A stretch of 64,000 nucleotides of DNA from Jiangella aurantiaca (GCF_004349105.1 NZ_SMLB01000003.1:1-64000); one strand, 5' to 3'. Shown: positions 53,344 to 62,380, counted from the first letter of the stretch. Translations and numbers: made by a program. Notes: generated by a model not told the origin, from the letters alone.

Positions 53344-55566
53344 TCACGGCTTGCCCTTCTTGCGGCGGCGGGCCTGTCGCTGCTCCCTGAGCTGATCCTC
53401 CCTGATCTGCTGCCACTTCTTCTGCTGCATGTCCCGACGATCGCGCTCGTGTGCGGCTCGCAGCTCGTCGGGCGTGAGGCGGCTGCGCTCGGCCCGGTTC
53501 TGCGCCCGGTGGTCGCGGTTCAGGTGGCGTCGCTCGCGCCGCATCTGCTGGATCAGCCGACGGCGTTCCTCCGGTGCCGAATTGACCCGCTCAGCGCCGT
53601 AGCGTCCTTGCGTCATGCGCGCGAGCCGCTCGGCGCGGCGCGTCTGGTTGTCGAACTTGCGCAGCCGGGCCTGGTCCGCGCGCACCGCCCGGGCCATCTC
53701 GGACCGGCGTCGAAGGGTGTTGACGCGATTGACCGCGGCGTGGTTGCCCTGGCGGAGGTGGTGCTGGACCCGGTGCCGGCGGGCGAACTCGACCGTGCGG
53801 CTCGCGCCGTTGGCCATCGCGTTCCGGGCGGCGTAGCCGGCGCTACGGGCGGCAGTGGACTTGGCGGCCATGGCGCCGCCCTTCGCAACGACGGAGCCGC
53901 CACCGGTGGCCCAGGCGAGGCCGACGTGGCCGGCGAGGCCGCTGGTGCGGCGGATCACGCCTTGGAGGCGACCTTGGCCGGACTGGCCGCCGAGGTTGCG
54001 GGCGGCGTCGCTCATGGCGTTGAAGTTGCCGGCGACCCGGTTGAGGGCGCCACGGGCACCGCCGCCGCCGGAGGGGACGAGGGGCGAGCCGCCGAAACCG
54101 CCGCCGCCTCCGCCGCCACCGGAGTTGAACCTCGACGCCATCGCGGCGGCGACGCGGTCCTTGGTCTCGTGGACGGCGCCGCGGCCGCGCCAGAAGAGGA
54201 CGATGCCGGCGATCAGCAGCAGGTCGATGAGCAGGAACTTGCCGATCTCGGCCCACCGGACGGAGCGGTCGTCGGGGTTGCCGGTGGGTGCTCGTCCGGA
54301 CGACATGATGTCGGTGACGACGTGGAGGAACACGCCGAGGAAGACGATGCAGAACATGAGCATCAGGACGGTGGCGAACAGCTGGCCGATGTTGCGCCAC
54401 AGCACCGATCTGGCGCCGCCGGGGAGGATCGCCAGCAGCAGCGTGACCAGCAGCTTCACGCACTGCACGAGGGCGGACAGGCCGGCGATGAACACGACGC
54501 CGGCGACGATGAGGATGAGCACGGCGAGGATGGTGACGGCCGGCTGGATCGCGAACTGGGCCATCCAGCTGTCCGGCCGCGCCATCTTGGCGAACGTGTC
54601 GACCTCGTCGTTGAGGCAGCTGCCGACCACCTTCCAGACCTCGGGGTCGTAGTCGACGGGCTCGTCGCCGGTGCCGCCCCACCAGGTGCCGGGGTCGGTC
54701 AGCTCGGATCCGGTGTCGACGCCGTCGGCCGCGGAGCCGCGGCCGGCGAGGTCGCGGCTCTCCAGGTCCTCGCGGAGATCGTCCTTCGACGTGCTGTTGC
54801 CGGCGTGGGACAGCGCGACGACGTAGGCCTCTTCGCAGTCGCCGTCGAGGATGTAGCCGAAGTTGACCAGCATCGCCGGGTGGTAGAGGAACGTGTCGAG
54901 AATGCTCTCGCCGGGACTGACCCGCTGGTTGTCGGGATCGCTGAGGTCGTCGAGATAGTCGTCGTCGTTGACGATCTGGCCGACGAGGTACTGGGAGGTG
55001 TCGCGGGCGTCGTAGAGCAGGCCCTCCTGGCTGTCGTTGTCGCCGACGAGCCAGGTGATCGGGTTGATCGGCGCGAGGTTGTTGTCGGGATGCTGGCCGT
55101 TGTAGCTGATCGCGGCCACCGCGTAGTTGGCGACGATCAGCGACAACAGGAGTTGGACGAGGCCCTTCCCCCACATGCCCCTGGCCATCCAGAGCATGCA
55201 CACGAACGCGGTGATCGTCAGCATCGCCACGTAGACGTTCAGGTTCGACAGCATGCCGGCGATGGAGTCCTGGAAGTCGCCGGCGATGCCGGTGAACCAG
55301 TCGAGCCACGTCATGCCGAGCACGAAGTCAGTGACCCACGCCAAGGCGATGACCTGGAACTGGTAGATCGCCCACGTGATCGTCATGAGCACCTTGAAGA
55401 TCAGGTGGAACGGATCGGTGATGCCACCGGCCAGCGACAGTTGCACGTGAAACGCCGACAGCTCGCAGTCGCCGGTCGGGTTGATGAACTGGTCGCCGAG
55501 GCCGTTGCCGCCGGGGACCTGGCAGGCCTCGGCGACGATGTTGACCGCGCCGGCGACGACGCTCAT
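53344..55566 (-). CDS. TcpH/VirB6-like polytopic channel protein
   Basis: 740 residues from an ATG at 55566 overlapping the TcpF-like stop. Eight or so membrane segments fill about residues 45-120, 130-150 and 335-475, with a large extracellular loop between (about 155-335, rich in Asp, Gly and Trp, with several cysteines). A glycine run near 485 begins a long cytoplasmic, arginine/glutamine-rich tail of about 230 residues. The pattern matches TcpH/VirB6 inner-membrane pore proteins in size, order and position next to the VirB4-type ATPase. Confidence 0.85.
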   Translation of the reverse strand: MSVVAGAVNIVAEACQVPGGNGLGDQFINPTGDCELSAFHVQLSLAGGITDPFHLIFKVLMTITWAIYQFQVIALAWVTDFVLGMTWLDWFTGIAGDFQDSIAGMLSNLNVYVAMLTITAFVCMLWMARGMWGKGLVQLLLSLIVANYAVAAISYNGQHPDNNLAPINPITWLVGDNDSQEGLLYDARDTSQYLVGQIVNDDDYLDDLSDPDNQRVSPGESILDTFLYHPAMLVNFGYILDGDCEEAYVVALSHAGNSTSKDDLREDLESRDLAGRGSAADGVDTGSELTDPGTWWGGTGDEPVDYDPEVWKVVGSCLNDEVDTFAKMARPDSWMAQFAIQPAVTILAVLILIVAGVVFIAGLSALVQCVKLLVTLLLAILPGGARSVLWRNIGQLFATVLMLMFCIVFLGVFLHVVTDIMSSGRAPTGNPDDRSVRWAEIGKFLLIDLLLIAGIVLFWRGRGAVHETKDRVAAAMASRFNSGGGGGGGGFGGSPLVPSGGGGARGALNRVAGNFNAMSDAARNLGGQSGQGRLQGVIRRTSGLAGHVGLAWATGGGSVVAKGGAMAAKSTAARSAGYAARNAMANGASRTVEFARRHRVQHHLRQGNHAAVNRVNTLRRRSEMARAVRADQARLRKFDNQTRRAERLARMTQGRYGAERVNSAPEERRRLIQQMRRERRHLNRDHRAQNRAERSRLTPDELRAAHERDRRDMQQKKWQQIREDQLREQRQARRRKKGKP

Positions 55567-58151
55567 GCGGGCCTCGACCCGACGGCGTGGTCTGTACGGC
55601 CGGCCTCGAGCTCGGGCGGGCCGAGCCGCGCGGCGCCCGGACCGTAACCGCCGATCTGCACCTCCGGCGGCGACGTCTTCATGGCCTCGAACCGCTCGGG
55701 CCGGGACGGCGGCATGACCTTGATGCGGGCGACGTTGCCGAGGGCGTCGCGCATGAGCGCCTCGCCGCGCCGCATCTCGGGGACGCCGTCGGGGCCGACC
55801 GGGGACGTGTGTTCCGTGATCAGCGCGACCAGCGACTCGTCGTCGGGGTCGAGGTCGAGCCACTTCAGGCCGCGCTTGGCCAGCGTCTTGTCGCGGTGCC
55901 GCATGAGGATGCGGGTCGGGATGAGGCCGCGCAGGGTGGCGTCGCCGAAGTCGCTTTCAGGGTCGTGGCTGCCCAGCGCGACCGCGGCCTGGTGCTTGCG
56001 GCCGTCGCGGACGAAGACGGTGATCTCGCGCTCGCCCTCGGGCGAGGCCGTGACGTGGTGCGCCTCGTCGACGATGAACAGGGCCAGCTCGGAGCGATCG
56101 CCGAAGCAGACCTGCCGGCCCATGCTGGCCATCAGCGCGTACATGGCGCGGCCGAAGATCTTCTCCAGTTTCAGCTGCTCGAACAGGTGCGCGTGCTGCA
56201 GCTCGTCGCGGTCGGGCAGCTCCAGCGTCCGGGTCCAGAAGACGATGGCGCGGTCGCTCAGCTCGACCGGCGGCAGCGAGGTGTCGAAGATGACCCGGCC
56301 GAACTCCTTGCGGGCGAACACGTTCATCAGCCGGCCCAGCTCGTAGGCGCCGTCGAGCGTGCAGCTCTCGAGCAGGTGCTTGGTGAGGTCGCCCAGCCCG
56401 CGGATGCCGTGCCGGGCGAGGTAGCCGACCTCGAGCACCTCGGACAGCAGCACGCCGCGCTCCGACGTCGGCGACACGTTGAGTAGCGGGGTGAGGAACG
56501 ACTGCGCGACCCGCGAGCCGGTGTGCCGGTCGAACACCCGCAGCGGGTCCATGCTCATCGTCGGGTCGACGACGGAGACGACGGTGGGGGTGGTGAGCGC
56601 GCGGGCCATCGTCACCCACTCGCCGGACTCCGTGCGGTCCAGCGCGATGAACCGGCCGCCGCGGTCGACGGTGTCGGCGGCGATCTTCTTCAACGCGACC
56701 GACTTACCGGCACCCAGTTCGCCTGCGATGGCCAGCGAGCCGGACACGTCGAGGCGGGTGGTGGCGCCGGCGGGATCGTGGTGCACGACACCGGTCTGGC
56801 CGGTGGAGATGTTCAGGCCCAGCAGGGTGCCCTTGTTGTCGCCGACGTCGCAGGTGACCACCGGAACCGACGCGGAGAAGGAGTGCGACGTGGTGATCTG
56901 CGCGAACTCGCGGACGGACTTGGACAGCGGCGTGCCGGGCAGCATGGCCCACCAGAGGTCCTCCTGGTTGCCCAGCGGGTGGGTCAGCTTGAACCCGGAG
57001 GCCCCGTAGAACGCCTGCAGTTCCTTGGCCTGCTCCATGACCTGCTCGCCCGTGCGCCCGGCCACGCAGAAGATGACGGTGGCCTCGACCTCGACCTCGA
57101 GGTCGTCGGCGGACAGCAGCGCCTCGTACTCGGCGAGGTCGCGGGCGGAGCGCTCGATGGCGTGCATGCCGGTGGCGAGCTGGCCCTCCTGCTGGAGGAA
57201 CTGGTCGTTGAGGTTGGCGACGGCGCGGCGGTTGCGCGCGATGACCTCTTCGCGGGTGCGGGTGTGCAGCCGCACCGCCCAGTCGACGTCGAGGCCGGCG
57301 TCGTCGACGCGGCCCAGGTACTCGCCGCCGGGGAAGACCATTCCGTCGGCCGGGGTGTCGGCCAGCGCCAGGAGGCCCTGGTAGGAGACGGCGTCGGGCT
57401 GGTCGGGCTGGGTGATCTTGAGGTACTTGCGGCGCAGCGGGTTCCAGCTCTTGAGCTGCTTGCGGTCGAGCTCGGACTGGCCGCCCTCGTCGATGAGCGC
57501 GTCGGGCCACAGCACGCCGTGACGGGGCACGACGGCGGCCTCGTGGTCGGCCCGGGTCTCGGGGAGGTCCATGTCGGCGAACAGGCCGCGCTGCAGTGTG
57601 TGCTGATAGAGCCAGACCAGCTGGGCGACGGTGGCCGGCCGGGGCCGGAACACGGCCGGGATGCCCAGCTCGACCTTGCGGGCCTGCTCGGTGCGCACCT
57701 TCAACTCGGCCGGCGAGATGCCGTGCCGCGGCAGTGCGAGCTGGTCGCGGAAGTCGTCGACGGCGGCCCGGAAGGACTCGCCGAGGTTGCCGAACCGGCC
57801 GCCGTTGCGCAGCGGGACGCTCAGCCAGAACGTCCGCTGCCCCAGGGCGAGGTCGTCGAGGGTGTCGAGGGTGGCCTCGCACTCGGCCGCCCACTCGGGG
57901 CAGTGCTCCAGCGGGATGCCGGTGATCATCCGCTCGACGATGGCCGCCGGGTCGAGCGCCGCGCAGGCACCCACCAGCAGCGCCTCACCGGGCAACGCCC
58001 GCAGCAGAGCCTGATGCGCCGCCCGCACGCCGTGTTTGTCCTTGTCGGGACGGAAGCCGTACGGCAGAGCCTGCAGCCGCCACGTCGCCCACACCGTCCC
58101 GCCCCGCGACCAGAGCAGATGGCCGGCCATGGCCCGCGCCGGACTACGCAT
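55563..58151 (-). CDS. TcpF/VirB4-like secretion ATPase
   Basis: 862 residues from an ATG at 58151 overlapping the TcpE-like stop by 8 bases. Walker A is AGELGAGKSVALKKI near residue 477, Walker B LALFIVDEAHHVTAS near 695, and the arginine-finger region RGLIPTRILMRHRD follows. The N-terminal 400 residues match the VirB4/TraC non-ATPase part (LWSRGGTVWATWRL, TRTREEVIARNRRAV). It is the main motor of type IV assembly. It has the same neighbours (TcpE before, TcpH after) as the tcp/Tn916-type systems. Confidence 0.93.
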   Translation of the reverse strand: MRSPARAMAGHLLWSRGGTVWATWRLQALPYGFRPDKDKHGVRAAHQALLRALPGEALLVGACAALDPAAIVERMITGIPLEHCPEWAAECEATLDTLDDLALGQRTFWLSVPLRNGGRFGNLGESFRAAVDDFRDQLALPRHGISPAELKVRTEQARKVELGIPAVFRPRPATVAQLVWLYQHTLQRGLFADMDLPETRADHEAAVVPRHGVLWPDALIDEGGQSELDRKQLKSWNPLRRKYLKITQPDQPDAVSYQGLLALADTPADGMVFPGGEYLGRVDDAGLDVDWAVRLHTRTREEVIARNRRAVANLNDQFLQQEGQLATGMHAIERSARDLAEYEALLSADDLEVEVEATVIFCVAGRTGEQVMEQAKELQAFYGASGFKLTHPLGNQEDLWWAMLPGTPLSKSVREFAQITTSHSFSASVPVVTCDVGDNKGTLLGLNISTGQTGVVHHDPAGATTRLDVSGSLAIAGELGAGKSVALKKIAADTVDRGGRFIALDRTESGEWVTMARALTTPTVVSVVDPTMSMDPLRVFDRHTGSRVAQSFLTPLLNVSPTSERGVLLSEVLEVGYLARHGIRGLGDLTKHLLESCTLDGAYELGRLMNVFARKEFGRVIFDTSLPPVELSDRAIVFWTRTLELPDRDELQHAHLFEQLKLEKIFGRAMYALMASMGRQVCFGDRSELALFIVDEAHHVTASPEGEREITVFVRDGRKHQAAVALGSHDPESDFGDATLRGLIPTRILMRHRDKTLAKRGLKWLDLDPDDESLVALITEHTSPVGPDGVPEMRRGEALMRDALGNVARIKVMPPSRPERFEAMKTSPPEVQIGGYGPGAARLGPPELEAGRTDHAVGSRPA

Positions 58152-58884
58152 CGTCCTCACCCCACGAATCGCTGACCTCGCCGCTCCCCTGCCGGACGGC
58201 GGTGCGCTGCTGGCCCCGCGGACGCGGCGCCGCACGCCGTGCGTTCGCGGGTCGATGGTCGTGCTGTTCGGCCGGGAGCAGGGCCAGCAGCGCCTGCACC
58301 CCGCTCAGTGGTGCGGCGGGCTGCGCCGTGACCGGCGCGACCGCGGTGGCCGGTTCGCCGACCGGTTCGACCGGTGCCGGGGTCCGGTCCAGCCGGCGCC
58401 GCAACGCGTCGGGCAGCTCCCGTTCGACGGCGACGGCGACGCCCGGCTCGAGACCGGCCCACGGGTCGGTGCCGGGCAGCGGACCGAGATGGACGCTGGT
58501 CCGGTGCCGGATGCGCCGCGGCCGGCGGAACCGCACCGGCCGGCCCTGGTACTTGCCCGACGCGGGCGCGTTGAGCACCCGGTACAGGCCGAGCAGCGCA
58601 TACAGCGGGTTGCGGCCGTTCATCGGCAGCCGGCCGATGAGGAAGACCGCGCCGAAGGCCGCCCCGAACAGCAGCGCGATGTTGCCGAAGACCCCGAAGA
58701 CGCCCCAGGTGTCGATGGTCAGCCCGCCGACGACGATGATGATGATGGCCGCGATGAGCTGCTGGACCGTGTACGGCCCGCCGGGGATCTTCGTGCCATC
58801 GGGCATCCGCCCCAGCAGCTGCGGGAACTTCCGGGCCCGCGTGTAGTACTTGACGGTCTCCAGTTCGTCCGGGTCCTCGGCCAT
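58144..58884 (-). CDS. TcpE-like conjugal transfer membrane protein
   Basis: 246 residues. It starts MAEDPDELETVKYYTRARKFPQLLGRMPDG, a tyrosine/arginine-rich cytoplasmic segment, then two adjacent membrane spans (about residues 40-60 and 63-83) and RNPLYALLGLYRVLNAP. This is the TcpE shape. The C-terminal 130 residues are a Pro/Arg/Ala-rich cytoplasmic extension not found in the short clostridial TcpE. It lies directly before the VirB4-like ATPase. Confidence 0.8.
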   Translation of the reverse strand: MAEDPDELETVKYYTRARKFPQLLGRMPDGTKIPGGPYTVQQLIAAIIIIVVGGLTIDTWGVFGVFGNIALLFGAAFGAVFLIGRLPMNGRNPLYALLGLYRVLNAPASGKYQGRPVRFRRPRRIRHRTSVHLGPLPGTDPWAGLEPGVAVAVERELPDALRRRLDRTPAPVEPVGEPATAVAPVTAQPAAPLSGVQALLALLPAEQHDHRPANARRAAPRPRGQQRTAVRQGSGEVSDSWGEDDA

Positions 58885-58935
58885 CGATCGTCACCTCCGC
58901 CCTCGGTCTCGTGGCTGGCCTGCTCGTGGGGACGA

Positions 58936-59259
58936 CTAGGTCAGGTCGACCTGCTGTGACGCCGGCGCCGACCCGGGAAGGTCCTCGCCGACGGTGTCGC
59001 GCAGGGCGGTGACGTTGTAGACGATCCAGATGAAGACGCCGGCCGCGAGCGCGGAGACGATGATCGTGCCGATGGCGAACTTGGACTGGACGGCCTTGTA
59101 GACGACGAACAGGATCGCCACCGTGATGGCCACCACCCGCAGCACGGTCTGCAGGCTCGATGCGGTGTCGGTGGTCCAGTCGAGCAGGCCGGCCTGGATG
59201 GTGATGGACGAGGTGGCGAGGTCGGGTGCCGTCGCCGTGAGTCCGGTGATGAGGCTCAT
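58936..59259 (-). CDS. TcpD/VirB2-VirB3-like small membrane protein
   Basis: 107 residues. Two membrane segments lie at about 37-57 (VLRVVAITVAILFVVYKAV) and 64-84 (IGTIIVSALAAGVFIWIVY), separated by a short basic turn, with a polar N-terminus and a short acidic tail. The size and position between TcpC- and TcpE-like genes match TcpD, a small inner-membrane part; a pilin-like role is also possible. It is inside the P6 unit. Confidence 0.75.
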   Translation of the reverse strand: MSLITGLTATAPDLATSSITIQAGLLDWTTDTASSLQTVLRVVAITVAILFVVYKAVQSKFAIGTIIVSALAAGVFIWIVYNVTALRDTVGEDLPGSAPASQQVDLT

Positions 59260-59305
59260 GGCTCCTTCTCCTTGTGAGCGGGCTGTGGTGCTGGGGTCGG
59301 GTGAT

Positions 59306-60589
59306 CTAGGGCGACTCGGTGGTCGTCCCCGTCGGTGGGTCTGATCCGGCCTCCCTCGTCGGTTCCTCGGACGGTGTGGGGCTTGGGCCCTGGGACGAGG
59401 TCCCCTGCGACGTGCTCGTCCCAGAAGGAGGTGTGTGGCCGTCAGCCGATGACGATCCGGACGATGGCGTGGTGGTGACCGGCACCGGCTCGGGCAGCGG
59501 GACCGGCTCGGCCAGCGCGGGCGACGTGCGCAGCCGGGCCACCTCCCACCGGCCCTCGCGTGCCTGGAGCACCAGGGAGTACTGCGCGCCGAGCTGCTCG
59601 CCGTTGGAGCCGCTCAACGTCACGTTGGCCTGGACCTCGGCGGTCTCGCCGTCGGACGGCTCTTCGCTGGGCGCCTCGCCGCCGGCGGCGACGATGGTCT
59701 CGACCCGGACGCCGGCGTACGGCACCGGGTTCAGCACCCGGAACGACGTGCCCGGGCTGCTGTAGGCCTCGAGCGAGGCCTGGTCGCCGCTGACGAGCAT
59801 GGCGTTGAGGAAGTTGGCCACCCGGGCGAACGCGGGGTGGTCGGCCGCCAGTCCGTGGTCGTAGGCCGAGGCCAGCTGGTCGAACTCGTCAGGCGCCGGC
59901 ACCGGCGCGGGCAGCGCCTGCGCGATCATCTCGCCGTCGACGTAGAGGACCGGCACCTGGAAGTAGAGGCGGCCGGAGGTGATGCGCTCGACCGGCTCGG
60001 CGTCGCCGTCGTCACTGTCGCCCTCCGCGGGCGTTTCGGCGGGGGTCTCGACTGGCGCGTCTGCCGGCGTCTCGGCCGGCTCCGAGGCGGGCTCGGCGTC
60101 GGGCGGGGACGTGCCCTCGGCGGCGTCGACGCCCACCGTGACCGACCACAGCCCGCTGTCGTCCTTGACGATCTCGGCGACGGCGGACCCGGAGGTGGTC
60201 CACGGGATGTCGGGCCGGCTCTGCCCGAGGTCGCCGAAGTAGGCACGCAGCGCGTCGGACTCCTCGGACGGTGTCTCGAGCCAGGCGACGACGGCGCGCT
60301 CGGCGAACTCGCTGACGGCGGCGGCCTCGCCGATGCGGTCGACGTAGCCGTCCTGACGGACGACGGGGCGGCTCTCGGGCAGGAGCACCTGCAGCGCCAG
60401 CGCCAGTGGGCCGGCGATCAGCGCGCCCCACAGCAGCCCGACGACTATGCGGGTGGCGAGCTGGGAGCCGCCGGTCCAGGTGTGCTGCTCCGAGCGCGGG
60501 GACGCGACACTCGCGCCGTCGCGCGCGGCACCCTCGCCGTCGGTGCCCTTCGGCTCCTTCGGCGGGCCGAAACCCCAGTTGATCTTCAT
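59306..60589 (-). CDS. TcpC-like (VirB8-type) conjugal transfer protein
   Basis: 427 residues from an ATG at 60589. A basic N-terminus is followed by one membrane segment (about residues 45-68). Two NTF2-like domains (about 85-155 and 225-365) are split by an acidic Glu/Pro/Ala-rich insertion near 170-200. The last 60 residues are a Ser/Thr/Pro/Gly tail reaching the wall. It matches TcpC, which forms the trimeric outer ring of Gram-positive systems. The short preceding gene overlaps its start. Confidence 0.88.
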   Translation of the reverse strand: MKINWGFGPPKEPKGTDGEGAARDGASVASPRSEQHTWTGGSQLATRIVVGLLWGALIAGPLALALQVLLPESRPVVRQDGYVDRIGEAAAVSEFAERAVVAWLETPSEESDALRAYFGDLGQSRPDIPWTTSGSAVAEIVKDDSGLWSVTVGVDAAEGTSPPDAEPASEPAETPADAPVETPAETPAEGDSDDGDAEPVERITSGRLYFQVPVLYVDGEMIAQALPAPVPAPDEFDQLASAYDHGLAADHPAFARVANFLNAMLVSGDQASLEAYSSPGTSFRVLNPVPYAGVRVETIVAAGGEAPSEEPSDGETAEVQANVTLSGSNGEQLGAQYSLVLQAREGRWEVARLRTSPALAEPVPLPEPVPVTTTPSSGSSSADGHTPPSGTSTSQGTSSQGPSPTPSEEPTREAGSDPPTGTTTESP

Positions 60590-60912
60590 GGTGCCGGTTC
60601 CTCGTGTGTCGCGTCGTGCCGGTGCGGGCTCGAGGACGGCGGAGCCACCTCACCGTCCGAGCCCGCACCGGGGTCCGTCCCGACCGCGCCGGATTCCCAT
60701 GGCTCGCGTAGATCTGCCACCTGCACCAGCCGTTCGAGCGCCTCCTGCGCGCGGTCGGCGTTGGCGCCGACAGCGTCGTGCAGCCGCTTGGCGGCGTCGC
60801 GGTCGAAAGGGTCGGCGATGAGGTGGGCGAGCTCCCTGTCGATGGCCCGTCGCGCCGCCAGAACCGTCGCCGCGTCCATGAGGGACTGCCGGTTGCTGAA
60901 GCGCTCTGCCAT
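60586..60912 (-). CDS. Small soluble helical protein heading the tcp-like operon
   Basis: 108 residues from an ATG at 60912 overlapping the TcpC-like start (ATGA). It is entirely polar: MAERFSNRQSLMDAATVLAARRAIDRELAHLIAD and RAQEALERLVQVADL form two or three helices, and a Ser/Pro/His tail follows. There is no membrane segment or known domain. It is the first gene of the largest transcription unit, 35 bases from P6. Confidence 0.75.
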   Translation of the reverse strand: MAERFSNRQSLMDAATVLAARRAIDRELAHLIADPFDRDAAKRLHDAVGANADRAQEALERLVQVADLREPWESGAVGTDPGAGSDGEVAPPSSSPHRHDATHEEPAP

Positions 60913-60947
60913 CTCGGGCTCCCTCGGTCGGCGGGTCGGTTGTCTGC

Positions 60948-60976
60948 GTAGGTGCCGGGGGATGGCGTCTTGTGAC
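60948..60976 (-). promoter_or_regulatory. Accessory-regulon promoter P6
   Basis: On the minus strand GTCACA (60976-60971), 17 bases, ACCTAC (60953-60948), 35 bases before the first gene of the tcpCDEFH-like operon. It is divergent from the sigma-like gene. Confidence 0.8.
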
Positions 60977-61033
60977 GGTGTGATCGGTGCGGGTTGCGGC
61001 GGCGGATCGGGCATTCGGACCATCACGGGCATC

Positions 61034-61117
61034 GGGCAAGCCGCTGACCTGCGCACTCCCCGAGCGGGCAAGAGAATGAACCCGCGCCGGAGCCTTGCGG
61101 GCAAGAGCCGGGGCAAG
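61034..61117 (+). repeat. Four GGGCAAG direct repeats in the divergent control region
   Basis: GGGCAAG occurs at 61034-61040, 61066-61072, 61099-61105 and 61111-61117, with start-to-start spacings of 32, 33 and 12 bases, near whole numbers of helical turns. They lie between P6 and the sigma-like gene. The sites would suit cooperative binding of a regulator. A hairpin GGGGC-AA-GCCCC includes the last copy. Confidence 0.45.
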
Positions 61118-61166
61118 CCCCGCCCACCACGGTTGAGGGGTCGATCCACCCCGGAGGAGCCACCCG

Positions 61167-61967
61167 ATGCCGATACCTGGAGCCCCTGCCCACGACGTCA
61201 CCTGCACCGGCGCCCGCCGCCGCACGGACGCCAGTCTCGTGGGCCGGTTGAACGGCGAATGGAGCCGGCTCTGCGCCGACCCCCGCACCGAGTCCGCCGT
61301 CGCCCACTGGGCCCGCCGGCACCCCGAGCTCGCCGGCTGCCTCGCCCTCGAGGACGTCGAGCTGGCGGTTACCGCGGCCGACGCGGAACAGGCCGACCGG
61401 ATCCTGCTGGCGCTGCTGCGCCTCGCCCGCGCGGGCGACTCACTCGCCGGCCGGACCGTGCTCCAGCTGATGCTCGGCAAGGCGGTGCGCATCGCCACGA
61501 CCCGCGCCGGCCGCGACACCAAGCCGAGCCTCGAGCACACCGCCGTCGCCGCCCTGTGGACGACCATCGCGACGTATCCGATCGAGCGGCGGCCGGCCAA
61601 GGTCGCGGCGAACATCGCGATGGAGACGCTGCGTGCCGTCACCGGCGAACTGACCCATCAGCTCAGCGAGACCCCCACCAGCCCCGACGTCCTGGCCGCC
61701 GACCTCATGCCACTGACCCCGTCCAAGCGCACCACCGCCGACCACGAACTGCTCGACCTGCTCACCTGGGCGGTCGACGAAGGCACCATCACCGCGGCCG
61801 ACGCGACGCTGATCCTCGACATCTACACCCCCGCGCCCGGTTCGGAGGGCGGGGCGGCCGCGGCGGAACGGCACGGCCTCAGCTGGCCGGCGGCGCGGCA
61901 GCGGGCCAGCCGAGCCATCCGCAAGGTCGCCCGCCAGCTCCGCGCCGACGTGCCCACGGCCGCCTGA
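61167..61967 (+). CDS. Sigma-factor-like protein, candidate regulator of the cluster
   Basis: 266 residues from an ATG at 61167 with GGAGGAG upstream. The middle (about 70-160) looks like a diverged sigma region 2: LLRLARAGDSLAGRTVLQLML, then WTTIATYPIERRPAKVAANIA and METLRAV, echoing the W...I..N..LR pattern. The C-terminal 80 residues resemble region 4: LLDLLTWAVDEGTITAADATLI, then a helix-turn-helix AAERHGLSWPAARQRASRAIRKV. No anti-sigma gene is adjacent. It is divergent from P6, so it is the natural candidate to read the GTCACA-N17-ACCTAC promoters. A plain DNA-binding regulator is the alternative. Confidence 0.7.
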   Translation: MPIPGAPAHDVTCTGARRRTDASLVGRLNGEWSRLCADPRTESAVAHWARRHPELAGCLALEDVELAVTAADAEQADRILLALLRLARAGDSLAGRTVLQLMLGKAVRIATTRAGRDTKPSLEHTAVAALWTTIATYPIERRPAKVAANIAMETLRAVTGELTHQLSETPTSPDVLAADLMPLTPSKRTTADHELLDLLTWAVDEGTITAADATLILDIYTPAPGSEGGAAAAERHGLSWPAARQRASRAIRKVARQLRADVPTAA

Positions 61968-62351
61968 CGGATGACGGAGGCTGGGTCGACGTGGGCCGAT
62001 GCCACGTTCGTCGAGGTCGGCTCCACACATCGTTGATGATCACGGCTGGGCGGCGACGGCCGGAGTGCCGGAGATCTTCCGGCGCTGCCTGCCAGGTGAG
62101 CCTCGAACCAGCAGCAGGAGCCTCTCTGTTCACGCGGGTCACACCTGAACCGTAGTGATCACGGAACTGGGCTGTTCGGGTTGCGCCGACGCTGGTCAGC
62201 CGTGAAGATCGGCTGAACGGCCGAGTCGGCAGGGATGTTCGGCCGCCCCGGATGGAGCCCATACATGGGTCATACAGTCACCAGACGGTCGCCAAGACTT
62301 AACAATCCGTGGCCTATACGGTTGTGGGCCCAGTCACATACCCTCATGCCA

Positions 62352-62380
62352 CGAGGCCGCCCGTGCAGGGCGCGGCCTCG
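62352..62380 (+). promoter_or_regulatory. Leader hairpin before the ribbon-helix-helix gene
   Basis: Perfect 9-bp arms CGAGGCCGC and GCGGCCTCG around an 11-base loop, ending 9 bases before the GAGGAGG ribosome-binding site. The rest of 61968-62403 (436 bases) contains no gene I can support; 62270-62340 is unusually rich in A/T and probably holds the promoter, but no regulon motif is present. Confidence 0.5.
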
